From TMP-86 sp031394735 (lineage in GTDB: Bacteria > Pseudomonadota > Gammaproteobacteria > Steroidobacterales > Steroidobacteraceae), in NCBI GenBank assembly GCA_031394735.1, contig JANMXI010000050.1, forward strand, positions 41,963 through 105,962: a DNA stretch of 64,000 nucleotides. The letters run 5' to 3'. Below the pieces are notes generated by a model. That model made no database searches. It saw only the letters and a list, made by a program, of their open reading frames with translations, and was not told the DNA's origin. Below, piece after piece: positions 8,596-17,596 of the stretch. The position numbers and the translations under genes were made by a program. The stretch's first letter is position 1; the number at the start of each line of letters is the position of its first letter.

Positions 8596-9561
8596 ATGAG
8601 GTTCAAAGAGCGGGCGCTCGTCTGCATGCTGATTTGTTCGCCGGCGTATCTGCACGCCGGCGAATTTCTTGCCACCAAGAACGAAAACCCCTTGCTGCGC
8701 GCGTTGTATCTGCCCCTTCCCGCCGATATGGGCAGCGCCGACGGTGCAGCGTTGTCGATGAGTCTGTCGGTCGCCAACACGATCAATGCCGAGCCCCGTG
8801 AAACCGAGAGTTTGTTCGTCGACGGCGAGGCAACGACGCTGCGCCTGGCCTTCGATGCGCCGCTCGCACCGCGCTGGCGCTATCGACTGACGCTGCCGCT
8901 GATCCACGATTCCGGCGGTCGGCTCGACTCACTCATCGACCGATGGCATGGCTGGTTCGGCCTGCCGCGGGGTCAGCGACCCGGTTCCTCGCACAATCAA
9001 CTCCGCTATTCTTACAGCGGCGAGAGCGCGGTGAATGTGAACGCGTCGCAGACCGGCCTTGGCGATGCGTCCGCGGAACTGGGCTGGTATCTGCTGGACG
9101 ATACGTCCCGTTCGGTGTCTGTGTGGGGAGGGCTCGAGGCGCCCACCGGCAAGGCATCGGCGCTGACCGGTGACGGTGCCTGGGATGCAGGACTATGGGT
9201 GCACGCGGTGCTCGGCGGCGCGCGCTGGCAATTGGGTGGCGAGGCGGGGGTGTTGCGCCCCTTCGGCGATGACGTGTTCGCCGGTGCCGCAAGACGTACC
9301 GCGATGTTTGGTCGGGCGGCAGCGACGTGGCGGGCAAACGCGGACTGGTCGCTGCGTCTGCAGCTCGACGCGCAGAGCGCCCGGTTGAAAAATACCCAGC
9401 TGCGCTTTCTGGGACCTTCGCTACAGATGAGCGCCGGGGTGGAGTACCGTCTGAACCGCTGCTGGAGCGCTCAGCTGGGATTCTCAGAGGACGCTGCGGT
9501 GAACACCGCGCCGGACGTCACTTTTTTCTTCGGGTTGCGCAACGTCTCGACGGCGCATTGA
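8596..9561 (+). CDS. DUF3187 family outer-membrane-like protein
   Basis: 321 residues with a signal peptide ending near AYLHA (residue ~21), an early NENPLLRALYLP motif and many alternating beta strands. This is the pattern of DUF3187 proteins, whose function is unknown. The protein ends in strands (VTFFFGLRNVS) that could form a barrel closure. It lies 23 bases after the permease and may share its transcript. No enzymatic motif was seen. Confidence 0.7.
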   Translation: MRFKERALVCMLICSPAYLHAGEFLATKNENPLLRALYLPLPADMGSADGAALSMSLSVANTINAEPRETESLFVDGEATTLRLAFDAPLAPRWRYRLTLPLIHDSGGRLDSLIDRWHGWFGLPRGQRPGSSHNQLRYSYSGESAVNVNASQTGLGDASAELGWYLLDDTSRSVSVWGGLEAPTGKASALTGDGAWDAGLWVHAVLGGARWQLGGEAGVLRPFGDDVFAGAARRTAMFGRAAATWRANADWSLRLQLDAQSARLKNTQLRFLGPSLQMSAGVEYRLNRCWSAQLGFSEDAAVNTAPDVTFFFGLRNVSTAH

Positions 9562-9594
9562 CCGGCATGCAATGTGTAGGCACTCTTATCGCCC

Positions 9595-10215
9595 ATGAGC
9601 GAGATCAAATCCGATGAGCAGGGACTGCAAAAGGCACTGGATACCCTGCACAGCCTGTTGACCACGGGCGAGACGGTCGAGGCCTGGGCCACACAGCGCC
9701 GCATCTTCGCCCTCAAGCACCGGCGCGTGGTGCTGGTGGCAACGTCGGGACGCTTCATCGCGCTGACTCGCAAACTCATCGGCGGCTATGACACGGCCGA
9801 CATCCGCTGGCAGGACCTGAAGGAAACCCGGATCCGTGCCGGCATCTTCGGCGCCGACCTGACGGTCATCGCGCAATCCAGCTCCGACCTCAACATCGCC
9901 TCCGAGGTCAATCGGGTGTGGACCTACATGGGTTTGCGCAAGGATCAGGCGCAGGCTCTGTATCGCATCTGTCAGCAGCACGATCAGGCTTGGCGTGAGA
10001 AGCGGCGCGTTCGGGAGCTTGAAGAACTCCGCGCTAAATCCGGCGGCGTTCAGTTCGCGCCGCCAGCCTTCTCCTCAGCACCCTCAGATGCGTCAGCCGG
10101 CTCTGAATCAGAGTCAACGCGCCGGCTTCGGCAGGCGCGCGAAATGTTGGACGCCAAGTTGATTTCGGATTCGGAGTTCGAAACCATCAAAGCTCGGATT
10201 GTTTCCGGGCTCTAG
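9595..10215 (+). CDS. PH-domain / SHOCT-domain protein
   Basis: 206 residues. Residues ~20-110 look like a bacterial PH domain (ETVEAWATQRRIFALKHRRVVLVAT, TSGRFIALTR, a DIRWQDLKETRIR turn). The C-terminal ~35 residues match a SHOCT motif (RRLRQAREMLDAKLISDSEF, then ETIKARIV). A low-complexity Ala/Ser linker joins them. Cytosolic and of unknown function; SHOCT modules are thought to aid oligomerisation. Confidence 0.75.
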   Translation: MSEIKSDEQGLQKALDTLHSLLTTGETVEAWATQRRIFALKHRRVVLVATSGRFIALTRKLIGGYDTADIRWQDLKETRIRAGIFGADLTVIAQSSSDLNIASEVNRVWTYMGLRKDQAQALYRICQQHDQAWREKRRVRELEELRAKSGGVQFAPPAFSSAPSDASAGSESESTRRLRQAREMLDAKLISDSEFETIKARIVSGL

Positions 10216-10281
10216 CGCTTCTCGTCGCTCAGTAAATCCGGGAGCGCGGGGGCGGGTATCCGTTGCGCCGCAGATCGCGCG

Positions 10282-10350
10282 CCACGGTCCACAGCAGTTC
10301 TTTGCACACCACAACAACTCACGGGCCGTGGCGAGCGCCTCGCGGGCAAA
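10282..10350. repeat. 69-bp dispersed repeat, copy A
   Basis: This stretch aligns without gaps to 19684-19752 with 58 of 69 identical bases by eye. The most conserved part is a GGGCCGTGGCGAGCGCCTCG core. It lies in the 201-base gap between the convergent PH-SHOCT and FAD-oxidase genes, where I see no gene. Confidence 0.75.
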
Positions 10351-10416
10351 CAGTCTGCCCCCCGCCACACCAGCGGTGGCAGCCATTTGCGTTCGAGGCT
10401 CAAAGTAAAAGCGCGC

Positions 10417-11736
10417 TCACCCCATAAGATGCGCAAAGTAAGAGTGTTGCAGTCGATTGATAGGATCTGCCCGCTTACGCAGCGATCGAAACAATTTAAG
10501 TCGGTCACCGAATGCTTTTGAGACGTGCTCAGGTCGCAGCGCTCGCGTTTGATTGAACGTCGGTACGCCGCCATGCTTGGAGGCGAACTCGTTGAAGTCG
10601 ATCAGGAAGTCGTCCCAGCCTTTGTCGCCCACCGATGAGGGTTCGAGCGTGAACGCGGGACCGTCGTAGCTGAGGCTGAAGAGCGAATTGCGATCGCGAT
10701 GCAGCCGCGAGGAGGTGTGCACGATGTTGCAACGATAACGATGCTGTTTGTAGTACGCGTGGCAGAAGGCGAAATACTCGCCCAACAACCGTGGAAATTC
10801 CGGTTGCGCGAATGCCCAGAGGCTGTAGGTGAAGCGGGCCTTCCATGCCTCGCGCGGCAGTTCGCGCATCCATTCATGCGCGTACATGACCACGCCGCGC
10901 GCGGCGCGATTCAAGGTCGCATGTGCCGGCACTGCCAGCATGCCCCCCACCGAGGAACCGAACGCGGGCAGCACATTCTTCAGCACCGAGTTGCGGATCT
11001 GCCAGATGCCGGACCGGCTGGTGCTTGCGTCCTCGTCCAGCAAGCGCCGCTCGACGGTGATGCGGTCGTTGAACGGGAAGATCTGCAGCCGCAGCGCACC
11101 CGGTGCGCTGATGATCGCGGCAAATCGCGCCGCAAATTCTTTCAAGGAATAGCTCTGATAGTCTATTTTCACCGGCACGATGTCGCGTACCTTGAGCACC
11201 ACTTCGTGCACCACGCCGAGCAGCCCGTAGCTGGAGCGCAGCACGCGCATCAGATCCGGTTCACGATCCGAAACCGTCATCGCCTTGCCTTGCGGCGTGA
11301 TGATTTTCATCGCCGCGACACAGGAAGACATCTGCGACATCCCGTCCTGCAGGGACGGCTGCGGCAGACTGGCTGTCGCGATGGCACCGAGAGAAATGTT
11401 GGCGATTTCCGGTGTCAGCGGCAACTCCATACCGCGCTCGGCAAGTGTGCGCACGAGGTCACCGACGCGCACGCCGGCTTGTGCGCGTACCAGGTTGCCT
11501 TCAATTTCCAGGATCTTGTTGAGCGGCTGTGTATCCAGCGTCGTCCCGCCATCGCCCCCGACGCAACGCGCCTGGGAGTAGTCGGCGCCCAAGGGTCGCA
11601 CCGGCGAGGGATAGGATTTTGTATTTTGAAGAATGGTCGGAATGTCTTCGACCTTCTTGGGACGCAAAATGATGCGTGGACGGCGAAAGACGCCGGAATT
11701 GTCCGCGCTTGGCGAACGATCGACCTTGGATACCAT
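10417..11736 (-). CDS. FAD-binding oxidoreductase, aldonolactone-oxidase-like
   Basis: 439 residues. An N-terminal PCMH-type FAD domain (RPLGADYSQAR near residue 45, then ILEIEGNLVRAQAGVRVGDL and ISLGAIATAS) is followed by a substrate domain of the D-arabinono-1,4-lactone/L-gulonolactone oxidase class. The substrate is unknown. The start ATG at 11736 has a GGGGGGAAG ribosome site; the upstream ATG at 11769 would lie within the leader. The gene is controlled by a cyclic-di-GMP-I riboswitch in its 5' leader, so the enzyme level should follow c-di-GMP. Confidence 0.85.
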   Translation of the reverse strand: MVSKVDRSPSADNSGVFRRPRIILRPKKVEDIPTILQNTKSYPSPVRPLGADYSQARCVGGDGGTTLDTQPLNKILEIEGNLVRAQAGVRVGDLVRTLAERGMELPLTPEIANISLGAIATASLPQPSLQDGMSQMSSCVAAMKIITPQGKAMTVSDREPDLMRVLRSSYGLLGVVHEVVLKVRDIVPVKIDYQSYSLKEFAARFAAIISAPGALRLQIFPFNDRITVERRLLDEDASTSRSGIWQIRNSVLKNVLPAFGSSVGGMLAVPAHATLNRAARGVVMYAHEWMRELPREAWKARFTYSLWAFAQPEFPRLLGEYFAFCHAYYKQHRYRCNIVHTSSRLHRDRNSLFSLSYDGPAFTLEPSSVGDKGWDDFLIDFNEFASKHGGVPTFNQTRALRPEHVSKAFGDRLKLFRSLRKRADPINRLQHSYFAHLMG

Positions 11737-11739
11737 GCG

Positions 11740-11753
11740 CTTCCCCCCGGAAG
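11740..11753 (-). promoter_or_regulatory. Hairpin sequestering the ribosome-binding site
   Basis: On the minus strand CTTCC-GGGG-GGAAG folds as a 5-bp hairpin that contains the Shine-Dalgarno sequence of the FAD oxidase. An upstream GCCCCTC segment (11788-11794) could instead pair with the G-run. Together these suggest translational control by the riboswitch. This is inference from pairing only. Confidence 0.45.
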
Positions 11754-11811
11754 ATAATGGAAACTGCAACTAGGACCGTTGCTGTCGAGGGGCACGACGA
11801 GAACTACTACT

Positions 11812-11895
11812 GGTAACCCCGCTATCGTAGGACCCTTCGAGGGACCCTTTAGACCGGTGGCTTTGCGTCCCCACCTTTCGGCGGGTTTGCCCTTA
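11812..11895 (-). promoter_or_regulatory. Cyclic di-GMP-I (GEMM-I) riboswitch aptamer
   Basis: The minus strand carries the full order of GEMM-I landmarks. These are AGGGCAAACC, a GAAA-capped P2 (CCGCC-GAAA-GGTGG), GGGACGCAAAGCC, a CCGGTCTAAAG junction, a P3 arm, and the 3' TAGCGGGGTTACC. The AGGGC bases match the Vibrio cholerae Vc2 aptamer, which favours c-di-GMP over cGAMP. About 75 bases separate it from the FAD oxidase ATG. There is no U-tract after it, so control is probably translational. Confidence 0.94.
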
Positions 11896-11908
11896 AAACA
11901 GCGCAGTC

Positions 11909-11938
11909 AATATGAGCCAGAATCCGTGTCGCTGTAAA
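11909..11938 (-). promoter_or_regulatory. Candidate sigma-70 promoter of the riboswitch transcript
   Basis: On the minus strand TTTACA (11933-11938) and CATATT (11909-11914) are 18 bases apart. A start a few bases later would begin the transcript just before the aptamer, which is the expected geometry. The rest of the gap up to 11999 shows no gene. Confidence 0.5.
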
Positions 11939-11999
11939 GCAAAATCTAAGGGTGAATTGTCAAATTGGAAATTGTGACGCAGGTCCGCGCACAGCTTGT

Positions 12000-13985
12000 T
12001 TATCCCATTAAAAGCACGGTTTCTGCGTGCTCGAGCGCCTCGGGCGTGCCGTACAGCACCACCACATCACCTTCCTTAAATACTGTATCTACGGCCGGGT
12101 CGCGTCCGACGATGCCATCGCGCCGCACCGCGCTCACCAACGCCTGTGCGCCGCGATCGTTGATGTCCGCAATGCTGCGGCCGACGGCCCACGCGCTGGG
12201 TGGCAGAATCACGCTGCTCAACTCTTCGCGATAGGCATGGGTCGAATCCAGTAGCTGCGCGTTCTCGCCGCGGAAAATGTGGCGCAGCATTCCATAGCGA
12301 TGACTTCTGATGTTGTCGACCGTCTTCACCACGCGCGACACCGGCACTTTCAACAGCACCAGCAGATGCGACAGCAACATCAGGCTGGCTTCGAACGTTT
12401 CCGGCACGACTTCGGTTGCACCGGCTCTCTGCAATTCTTCCAGACGTGTGTCGTCCTGCGTGCGCACCAGCACCGGCACATCGGTTCGCGATTTGCGTAA
12501 CGCCGCGAGGATCTGCAGCGACACGGCAGGACTGGCGAAGGTGATGACGACTGCGCTGGCACTTGCCAGGCCGACGTTTTCGAGTACCTCGATCTGCTTG
12601 GCATCGCCATACACCACCGGCTCGCCGGCCTGCCGGCCGGCGCGGATCCGCACCGGATCCAGATCCAGCGCGATGTATTCGAAACCGGTCTGCTCCAGCA
12701 CGCGCGCAATGTTCTGGCCGACGCGGCCGAAGCCGCAGATCACGACGTGATCGCGCTCAGCCAAAGCCTTGGTGTTGAGTGCTTCGCGGGCGGACTCGGA
12801 CGGGCGCGGGCCCGATTCGCTCAGCAAGGCACGCGTAATGCGCCGGTTATGGCGAATCAACAGCGGCGAGATCACCATGCTCAACACGGTGGCGGCGAGA
12901 ATGGGCTGCACGATTTTCGGCGCCAGCAGTCCGCGCTGCAAGAGCAGCGTCAACAACGCGAAGCCGAATTCTCCTCCCTGTGACACCACCACGCCCACTC
13001 GGGTGGATTTGAACCAGCTTCCCGTTGCAGGCTTGGCCACGAGGGTGACCACCAGGGTCTTGATCACGATCATGCCCACCAGGATCAGTGTCACCAGCGG
13101 CAACTGGCGAAACAGCAGGTCCATGTCGAGCAGCATGCCGATGGTGACGAAGAACAGACCGATGAGCACATCGCGATAGGAGCGGATCGTGGCCTCGACC
13201 TGATGACGGAATTCAGTTTCGGCCAGCATCATGCCGGCGAGGAAAGCGCCCAGGGCCAGCGACAAACCCACCGCCCGGGTTGCCCAGGCCGAGGCCAGCA
13301 CGACCAGCAACACGGCCAGTGAAAAAAGTTCAGCGGAATTCGCACCGGCGATGGCCATGAACAACGGCCGCAGCAGCCACCTGCCGGTTGCGAGCACGAT
13401 GAGCAATGCCACCGTTGCGCTGCCCACCGATACCAGAATGTGCAGGGGAGTTGCCAGCGATTCGCCGACGCTGAGCGCAGATACCAGGGCCAGCAGCAAT
13501 GTGAATGCCAGATCCTGAAACAGGCAGATGGCCACCGCGAGGCGCCCGTGCGTACGATTGTTTTCGGATTGTTCGGTGAGCTGCGCCACGATGATGGCGG
13601 TGGATGACATGGCAATGGCGCCGCCGATGACCACGGCCACGGAAGGGCTGATGCCTAGCACCGCAATGGCGATGCCTGCAACCACCGCGATGGTGCCGAG
13701 TACCTGGCCGCCGCCGACACCGAACACGTCCCAGCGCATCGCCACCAGGCGCGGCAGCGAAAACTCCAGTCCCAGCGTGAACACCAGAAACACCACACCG
13801 AATTCGGCCAGCAATTGCGTGGTTTCATTGTTCTCGGCCAGGCCCAGGGCGTGAGGCCCCAGCAACATGCCGACGAACAGATAGCCGATGATGCCGGGCA
13901 GCCGCAACTTGCGCACCACTGCCACCACCGAGACGGCGGCCGTGAGCAATATGAGGATCTGCAGCAGGGCGTCGTGATGTGTCAT
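12000..13985 (-). CDS. Kef-type monovalent cation:proton antiporter with TrkA domains
   Basis: 661 residues from the ATG at 13985. Twelve or so transmembrane segments form a Na+/H+ exchanger domain (LPGIIGYLFVGMLLGPHALGL, GLEFSL). A cytosolic TrkA-N Rossmann domain follows (HVVICGFGRVGQNIARVLEQ, about residue 400), then a TrkA-C domain at the end. This is the KefB/KefC/YbaL architecture of ligand-gated K+ or Na+ efflux. The ion and gating ligand cannot be told from sequence. It is divergent from the Mla-like operon, 71 bases away. Confidence 0.88.
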   Translation of the reverse strand: MTHHDALLQILILLTAAVSVVAVVRKLRLPGIIGYLFVGMLLGPHALGLAENNETTQLLAEFGVVFLVFTLGLEFSLPRLVAMRWDVFGVGGGQVLGTIAVVAGIAIAVLGISPSVAVVIGGAIAMSSTAIIVAQLTEQSENNRTHGRLAVAICLFQDLAFTLLLALVSALSVGESLATPLHILVSVGSATVALLIVLATGRWLLRPLFMAIAGANSAELFSLAVLLVVLASAWATRAVGLSLALGAFLAGMMLAETEFRHQVEATIRSYRDVLIGLFFVTIGMLLDMDLLFRQLPLVTLILVGMIVIKTLVVTLVAKPATGSWFKSTRVGVVVSQGGEFGFALLTLLLQRGLLAPKIVQPILAATVLSMVISPLLIRHNRRITRALLSESGPRPSESAREALNTKALAERDHVVICGFGRVGQNIARVLEQTGFEYIALDLDPVRIRAGRQAGEPVVYGDAKQIEVLENVGLASASAVVITFASPAVSLQILAALRKSRTDVPVLVRTQDDTRLEELQRAGATEVVPETFEASLMLLSHLLVLLKVPVSRVVKTVDNIRSHRYGMLRHIFRGENAQLLDSTHAYREELSSVILPPSAWAVGRSIADINDRGAQALVSAVRRDGIVGRDPAVDTVFKEGDVVVLYGTPEALEHAETVLLMG

Positions 13986-14056
13986 GACCAGTGATTGACG
14001 GTAGACGGTCTGCGACTTCGAGGCAATGTTTGCGCGTGCCTGATAGCATCCGCGCA

Positions 14057-15187
14057 ATGACGGACTCGGCGGCGACGATCGAAATTGCGCAGGGCAGCGG
14101 TGCCCACCGGATCGATGTCGTGGGCAACTGGACGTTGGACGCGATTCCCTTGCTCGACGCGCGCATCGCCGCGCTGCCCGGCTCTTTCAGCGGTGTGCTC
14201 GATTGCGATTGGTCGCGTGCCCGGGAGGTGGACCTCGGCGCTGCCTGGGTACTTATCGAGCGGCTGCAGGCCAGAGGCGCGACGCAGATCCGCCATACCG
14301 GCAATCCGCCGGAACTGCTGGCGTTGCTCGAATCCCTGCAGGAGCAGCGCAAGGGCGAACCGCTTACTCCTGAAACCACGACCTCGGCGCTGCAGCGTTC
14401 GGTGGTCAGCGTCGGCCGATGGTCGGTGCAGCAGGTGGAGAAGTCGCGCGAGGCGGTGGAGTTTTTCGGCCGCATCTTCACCGTACTCGGATCGGCCTTC
14501 CGGCGGCCGCGTGCGTTGCGAGTCACCTCGATCGCCCGCTTCGTCTACGAAACCGGCATCACCGCCATTCCTATCGTGGCGCTGATCGCCTTTCTGATCA
14601 GCGTCATCGTCGCCTACCTCGGTGCGCAGCAGCTCACCAAATTCGGCGCCGACATTTTCGTCGTCGACCTCGTGACCGTGGCGGTGTTGCGCGAGCTCGG
14701 CGTGCTGCTGACGGCCATCATCGTGGCGGGCCGCTCGGGCAGCGCATTTGCTGCCGAAATCGGAGTTATGCAGATCAACGAGGAAACCGACGCACTGCGC
14801 GCCATGGGCATGAACCCGATCGAATTGCTGACCGTGCCGCGCGTGCTGGGGCTGATGATCGCGCTGCCGCTGCTCACGGTGATCGCCGATGCCATGGGGC
14901 TCGCCGGCGGCGGCCTGCTGTCGCTTTTGCAGCTGAACATCCCCTGGCCGCAATTTGTCAATCGCATGCGCGAGGCGATCGCCCCCACCACCTTCTGGGT
15001 GGGCATCATCAAGGCGCCGGTGTTCGCGTTTCTGATCGCAATGGTGGGCACCTATCGCGGTATGCAAGTGCGCGATTCCGCGCGCGAACTGGGACGCCTG
15101 ACCACTGTATCGGTGGTGCAATCGATCTTTCTGGTGATCCTGGCCGATGCGTTGTTCGCCATCCTGTTCGTGAAGTTGGACATCTGA
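14057..15187 (+). CDS. mlaE: MlaE-like ABC permease with N-terminal STAS domain
   Basis: 376 residues. The first ~110 residues read as a STAS/MlaB-type domain (IDVVGNWTLDAIPLLDARIA ... SRAREVDLGAAWVLI). The MlaE permease follows (YLGAQQLTKFGADIFVVDLV; VAGRSGSAFAAEIGVMQINEE; EETDALRAMGMNPIELL). Such permeases work with MlaF and MlaD to move phospholipids between membranes. The ATG at 14057 is preferred to a GTG at 13991. The stop shares one base with the mlaF start. In E. coli MlaB and MlaE are separate; here they are fused. Confidence 0.92.
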   Translation: MTDSAATIEIAQGSGAHRIDVVGNWTLDAIPLLDARIAALPGSFSGVLDCDWSRAREVDLGAAWVLIERLQARGATQIRHTGNPPELLALLESLQEQRKGEPLTPETTTSALQRSVVSVGRWSVQQVEKSREAVEFFGRIFTVLGSAFRRPRALRVTSIARFVYETGITAIPIVALIAFLISVIVAYLGAQQLTKFGADIFVVDLVTVAVLRELGVLLTAIIVAGRSGSAFAAEIGVMQINEETDALRAMGMNPIELLTVPRVLGLMIALPLLTVIADAMGLAGGGLLSLLQLNIPWPQFVNRMREAIAPTTFWVGIIKAPVFAFLIAMVGTYRGMQVRDSARELGRLTTVSVVQSIFLVILADALFAILFVKLDI

Positions 15188-15975
15188 TGGCCGGCGCGAC
15201 TGCAACGGACCTAAACCCGGTCATCCGCGTCAGCGGATTGGTGAACCGCTTCGGCAAGCAGGTGGTGCACGACGGCCTGGACCTTACGATCCAGCCGAAT
15301 GAGATTTTCGGCATCGTCGGTGGCTCCGGAACCGGCAAGTCGGTATTGCTGCGGACCATTCTCGGATTGCAAGTGCCCTCCGCCGGCAGCGTCGAGTTGT
15401 ATGGCAAGGACATTCACCGCATGTCACGCCCCGAGCGCGTCGAATTGATGAAGCACTACGGCGTCACCTTTCAGCACGGGGCGCTGATCAGTTCTCTGTC
15501 GGTGGCGGAGAACATCCAGCTCCCGCTGCGCGAATACCTGAATCTGTCCGATTCCGCGCTCGATCATCTGGTGGAACTCAATCTGCGGCTGGTCGGCCTG
15601 CCCGCCGACTCGGGCGCCAAATTTCCCTCGCAACTCTCCGGCGGCATGGTCAAGCGCGCGGCGCTGGCGCGCTCGCTGGCGCTGGAACCCAAGCTCCTGT
15701 TTCTGGATGAACCAACCGCCGGCTTGGATCCGATTTCCGCCACGGCCTTCGATACGTTACTGTTGTACCTGCGCTCGCATCTGCATCTGACGGTGGTCAT
15801 GATCACGCACGATTTGGATACGCTCTTCAGGACCTGCAACCGCGTCGGCGTCATCGTCGAGCGGCGTATGATCACCGACACGCTCCCCGGTCTGCTGAAG
15901 AGCGATCAGCCGTGGATTCACGAGTATTTTCACGGCCCGCGGGCGCGCGCAGCCGAAGGCGGATCGCATGGATAG
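15187..15975 (+). CDS. mlaF: MlaF-like ABC ATPase
   Basis: 262 residues. Walker A is GGSGTGKSVLLRTILG (about residue 44), the Q-loop is TFQHGALIS, the signature LSGGMVKRAALARSL, and Walker B LLFLDEPTAGLDP, with MITHDLDTLF at the switch. These are typical of MlaF/MCE-linked ATPases. It energises the MlaE permease upstream and overlaps mlaD by eight bases. Confidence 0.95.
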   Translation: MAGATATDLNPVIRVSGLVNRFGKQVVHDGLDLTIQPNEIFGIVGGSGTGKSVLLRTILGLQVPSAGSVELYGKDIHRMSRPERVELMKHYGVTFQHGALISSLSVAENIQLPLREYLNLSDSALDHLVELNLRLVGLPADSGAKFPSQLSGGMVKRAALARSLALEPKLLFLDEPTAGLDPISATAFDTLLLYLRSHLHLTVVMITHDLDTLFRTCNRVGVIVERRMITDTLPGLLKSDQPWIHEYFHGPRARAAEGGSHG

Positions 15976-16903
15976 GGATGCAAATTATCTGGCCGTCGGC
16001 GCCTTTGTGCTGTTGGTGATCGCCATGGGCGTGTCCTTCGTGCTCTGGTATACCGAGCACCAGGACAAGCGCCAGTACAACCACTACGAAATCTACTTCC
16101 AGGGATCTGTCAGCGGCCTGAACGAGGGCAGCCCGGTCCGCTTTCTGGGTGTGAATGTCGGCCGGGTCACCCAGGTGGCCGTGGATCCGCAAGAGCGCAA
16201 CCGCGTGCAGGTCATTGCGGATATCGAAACCTCCGCGCCCATCGATGGCCGCACGCTCGCGTCCTTGAGCCTGCAGGGCATCACCGGTCTGCTGTTCATC
16301 GACCTGGAGCAGGACCACGCTGCCAATGTGCTGACGGAATTGCCGCACGGTCAGCGTTACGCCGTGATCCGCTCCAAGTCCTCCGACTTCGACAAGCTGT
16401 TATCGGCGCTGCCGACGCTGGCCGGTCACGCCGATGAGATGATCGGCAAGCTCAACAACGCGCTCAGCGACCAGAACATCAAGGCCTTCTCGGACACCAT
16501 CAACAACGCGCAGCTGGCCAGCGCCCAGCTGATCAAGACGCTCAAGGGCGTAGATGACATGGCGACACAGATGCGGACCGCGGCCGATGAGGTGGAGCGC
16601 ATGTCGGCCAGCATTCGCGGCATCAGCGATGAAGCCGCGCCGCAGGTCAAACAGATTCTCGCCCGTACCCGCGAGGTCGCCGACAATTTTGCACAGACTG
16701 CCAAGCAATTGGACAAGTTCATCGCCGACAACGAAAAAGGCGTGGCCCGCTTCACCGATCGCGGCCTGCCTGAATTCGAGCGGCTGTTGCGGGAAGGACG
16801 CGAGGCGGCCAAAGACATCCGCGAATTGTCGCGAACGCTGCGCGAGAATCCTTCTCAACTGATCTACGAACCCAGCTACCGGGGCGTCGAGGTGCCGCGA
16901 TGA
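15968..16903 (+). CDS. mlaD: MCE-family (MlaD-like) lipid-binding protein
   Basis: 311 residues. One N-terminal membrane anchor (residues ~7-27) precedes a single MCE domain (IYFQGSVSGLNEGSPVRFLG, VNVGRVTQVAVDP, SLQGITGLLFIDLE). A long helical C-terminal part follows (residues ~140-290), as in PqiB/YebT-like or cyanobacterial MCE proteins, and is longer than E. coli MlaD. It is inferred to be the periplasmic lipid-handling ring of this transporter. Confidence 0.9.
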   Translation: MDRDANYLAVGAFVLLVIAMGVSFVLWYTEHQDKRQYNHYEIYFQGSVSGLNEGSPVRFLGVNVGRVTQVAVDPQERNRVQVIADIETSAPIDGRTLASLSLQGITGLLFIDLEQDHAANVLTELPHGQRYAVIRSKSSDFDKLLSALPTLAGHADEMIGKLNNALSDQNIKAFSDTINNAQLASAQLIKTLKGVDDMATQMRTAADEVERMSASIRGISDEAAPQVKQILARTREVADNFAQTAKQLDKFIADNEKGVARFTDRGLPEFERLLREGREAAKDIRELSRTLRENPSQLIYEPSYRGVEVPR

Positions 16904-17550
16904 TCGCTAAATCCGTTGGGGGGCTGGCGCTGTGCATGTCCCTGTGTGCCTGCACGTCGGGCCTGTTCACCAGCAAGATCCAGCCGACCTCGGCGTATCT
17001 GTTGTCGGTACGCAGCTCCTCGGCCGCTGCGGCGACGGGCGCCACGCCGGCGCCTGTATTGCCCGTCGATCTCGCCATCCTCAAGCCGCGCATGCGTCCC
17101 GGGTTGGAGTCAGGGCGCATTGCCGCGCTGTACCCGGACCGCCGTCTGGAGTTCTATGCCGGTGGAACCTGGAGCGGTTCGCTCGATGAAGTGATGCAGA
17201 ACCTGACGGTGCAGATGTTTCAGGATCGAGCCAATCTGCGCAGCGTGAGCGGCGAATCGACGCGCTTCGTCAGCAATTACTGGCTGGAGCTGTACGTGCA
17301 CGACTTCGAAGCTGAATATGCCGGCAGTGGACCGCCGACGATCAAAGTGCGTTTCGCTGCGCGGCTGGGCAGCACGGTGGGCCACGACAGCGTCGGCAAC
17401 TACGAAGCCCAGGCTTCGCAAGTTGCTAGCGAGGACCGTCTCGGTCCCATCGTCGATGCCTTCGAGCGCGCCGCGAACGAAGCGCTCGGGAAGATCGTCG
17501 ACGCGGCGGATGCGACCTTGCAAGGCGTCGCCGTCAAGTCGGAGCCCTAG
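16900..17550 (+). CDS. ABC-type transport auxiliary lipoprotein (PqiC-like)
   Basis: 216 residues with a lipoprotein signal ending in LCAC (Cys near residue 18). The rest matches the ABC_trans_aux/PqiC family, with LPVDLAILKPRMRPGLESGR and an RRLEFYAGGTWSGSL motif typical of these proteins. It probably tethers the Mla-like complex to the outer membrane. It overlaps mlaD by ATGA, completing a four-gene operon. Confidence 0.88.
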   Translation: MIAKSVGGLALCMSLCACTSGLFTSKIQPTSAYLLSVRSSSAAAATGATPAPVLPVDLAILKPRMRPGLESGRIAALYPDRRLEFYAGGTWSGSLDEVMQNLTVQMFQDRANLRSVSGESTRFVSNYWLELYVHDFEAEYAGSGPPTIKVRFAARLGSTVGHDSVGNYEAQASQVASEDRLGPIVDAFERAANEALGKIVDAADATLQGVAVKSEP

Positions 17551-17596
17551 CAGTCCGACTTTTCCACCAGCCGCGGCGCGCATCGCGTGCCGGTCG

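Noticed and set aside
10344..10351. Second GEMM riboswitch at a GGGCAAAC in repeat A
   Set aside because: The remaining conserved aptamer segments (GACGCAAAGCC, GGGGTTACC) are absent.
10114..10386. Minus-strand ORF across repeat copy A
   Set aside because: It overlaps the end of the PH-SHOCT gene, lacks a ribosome site and gets its similarity to the 19624-20154 frame only from the repeat.
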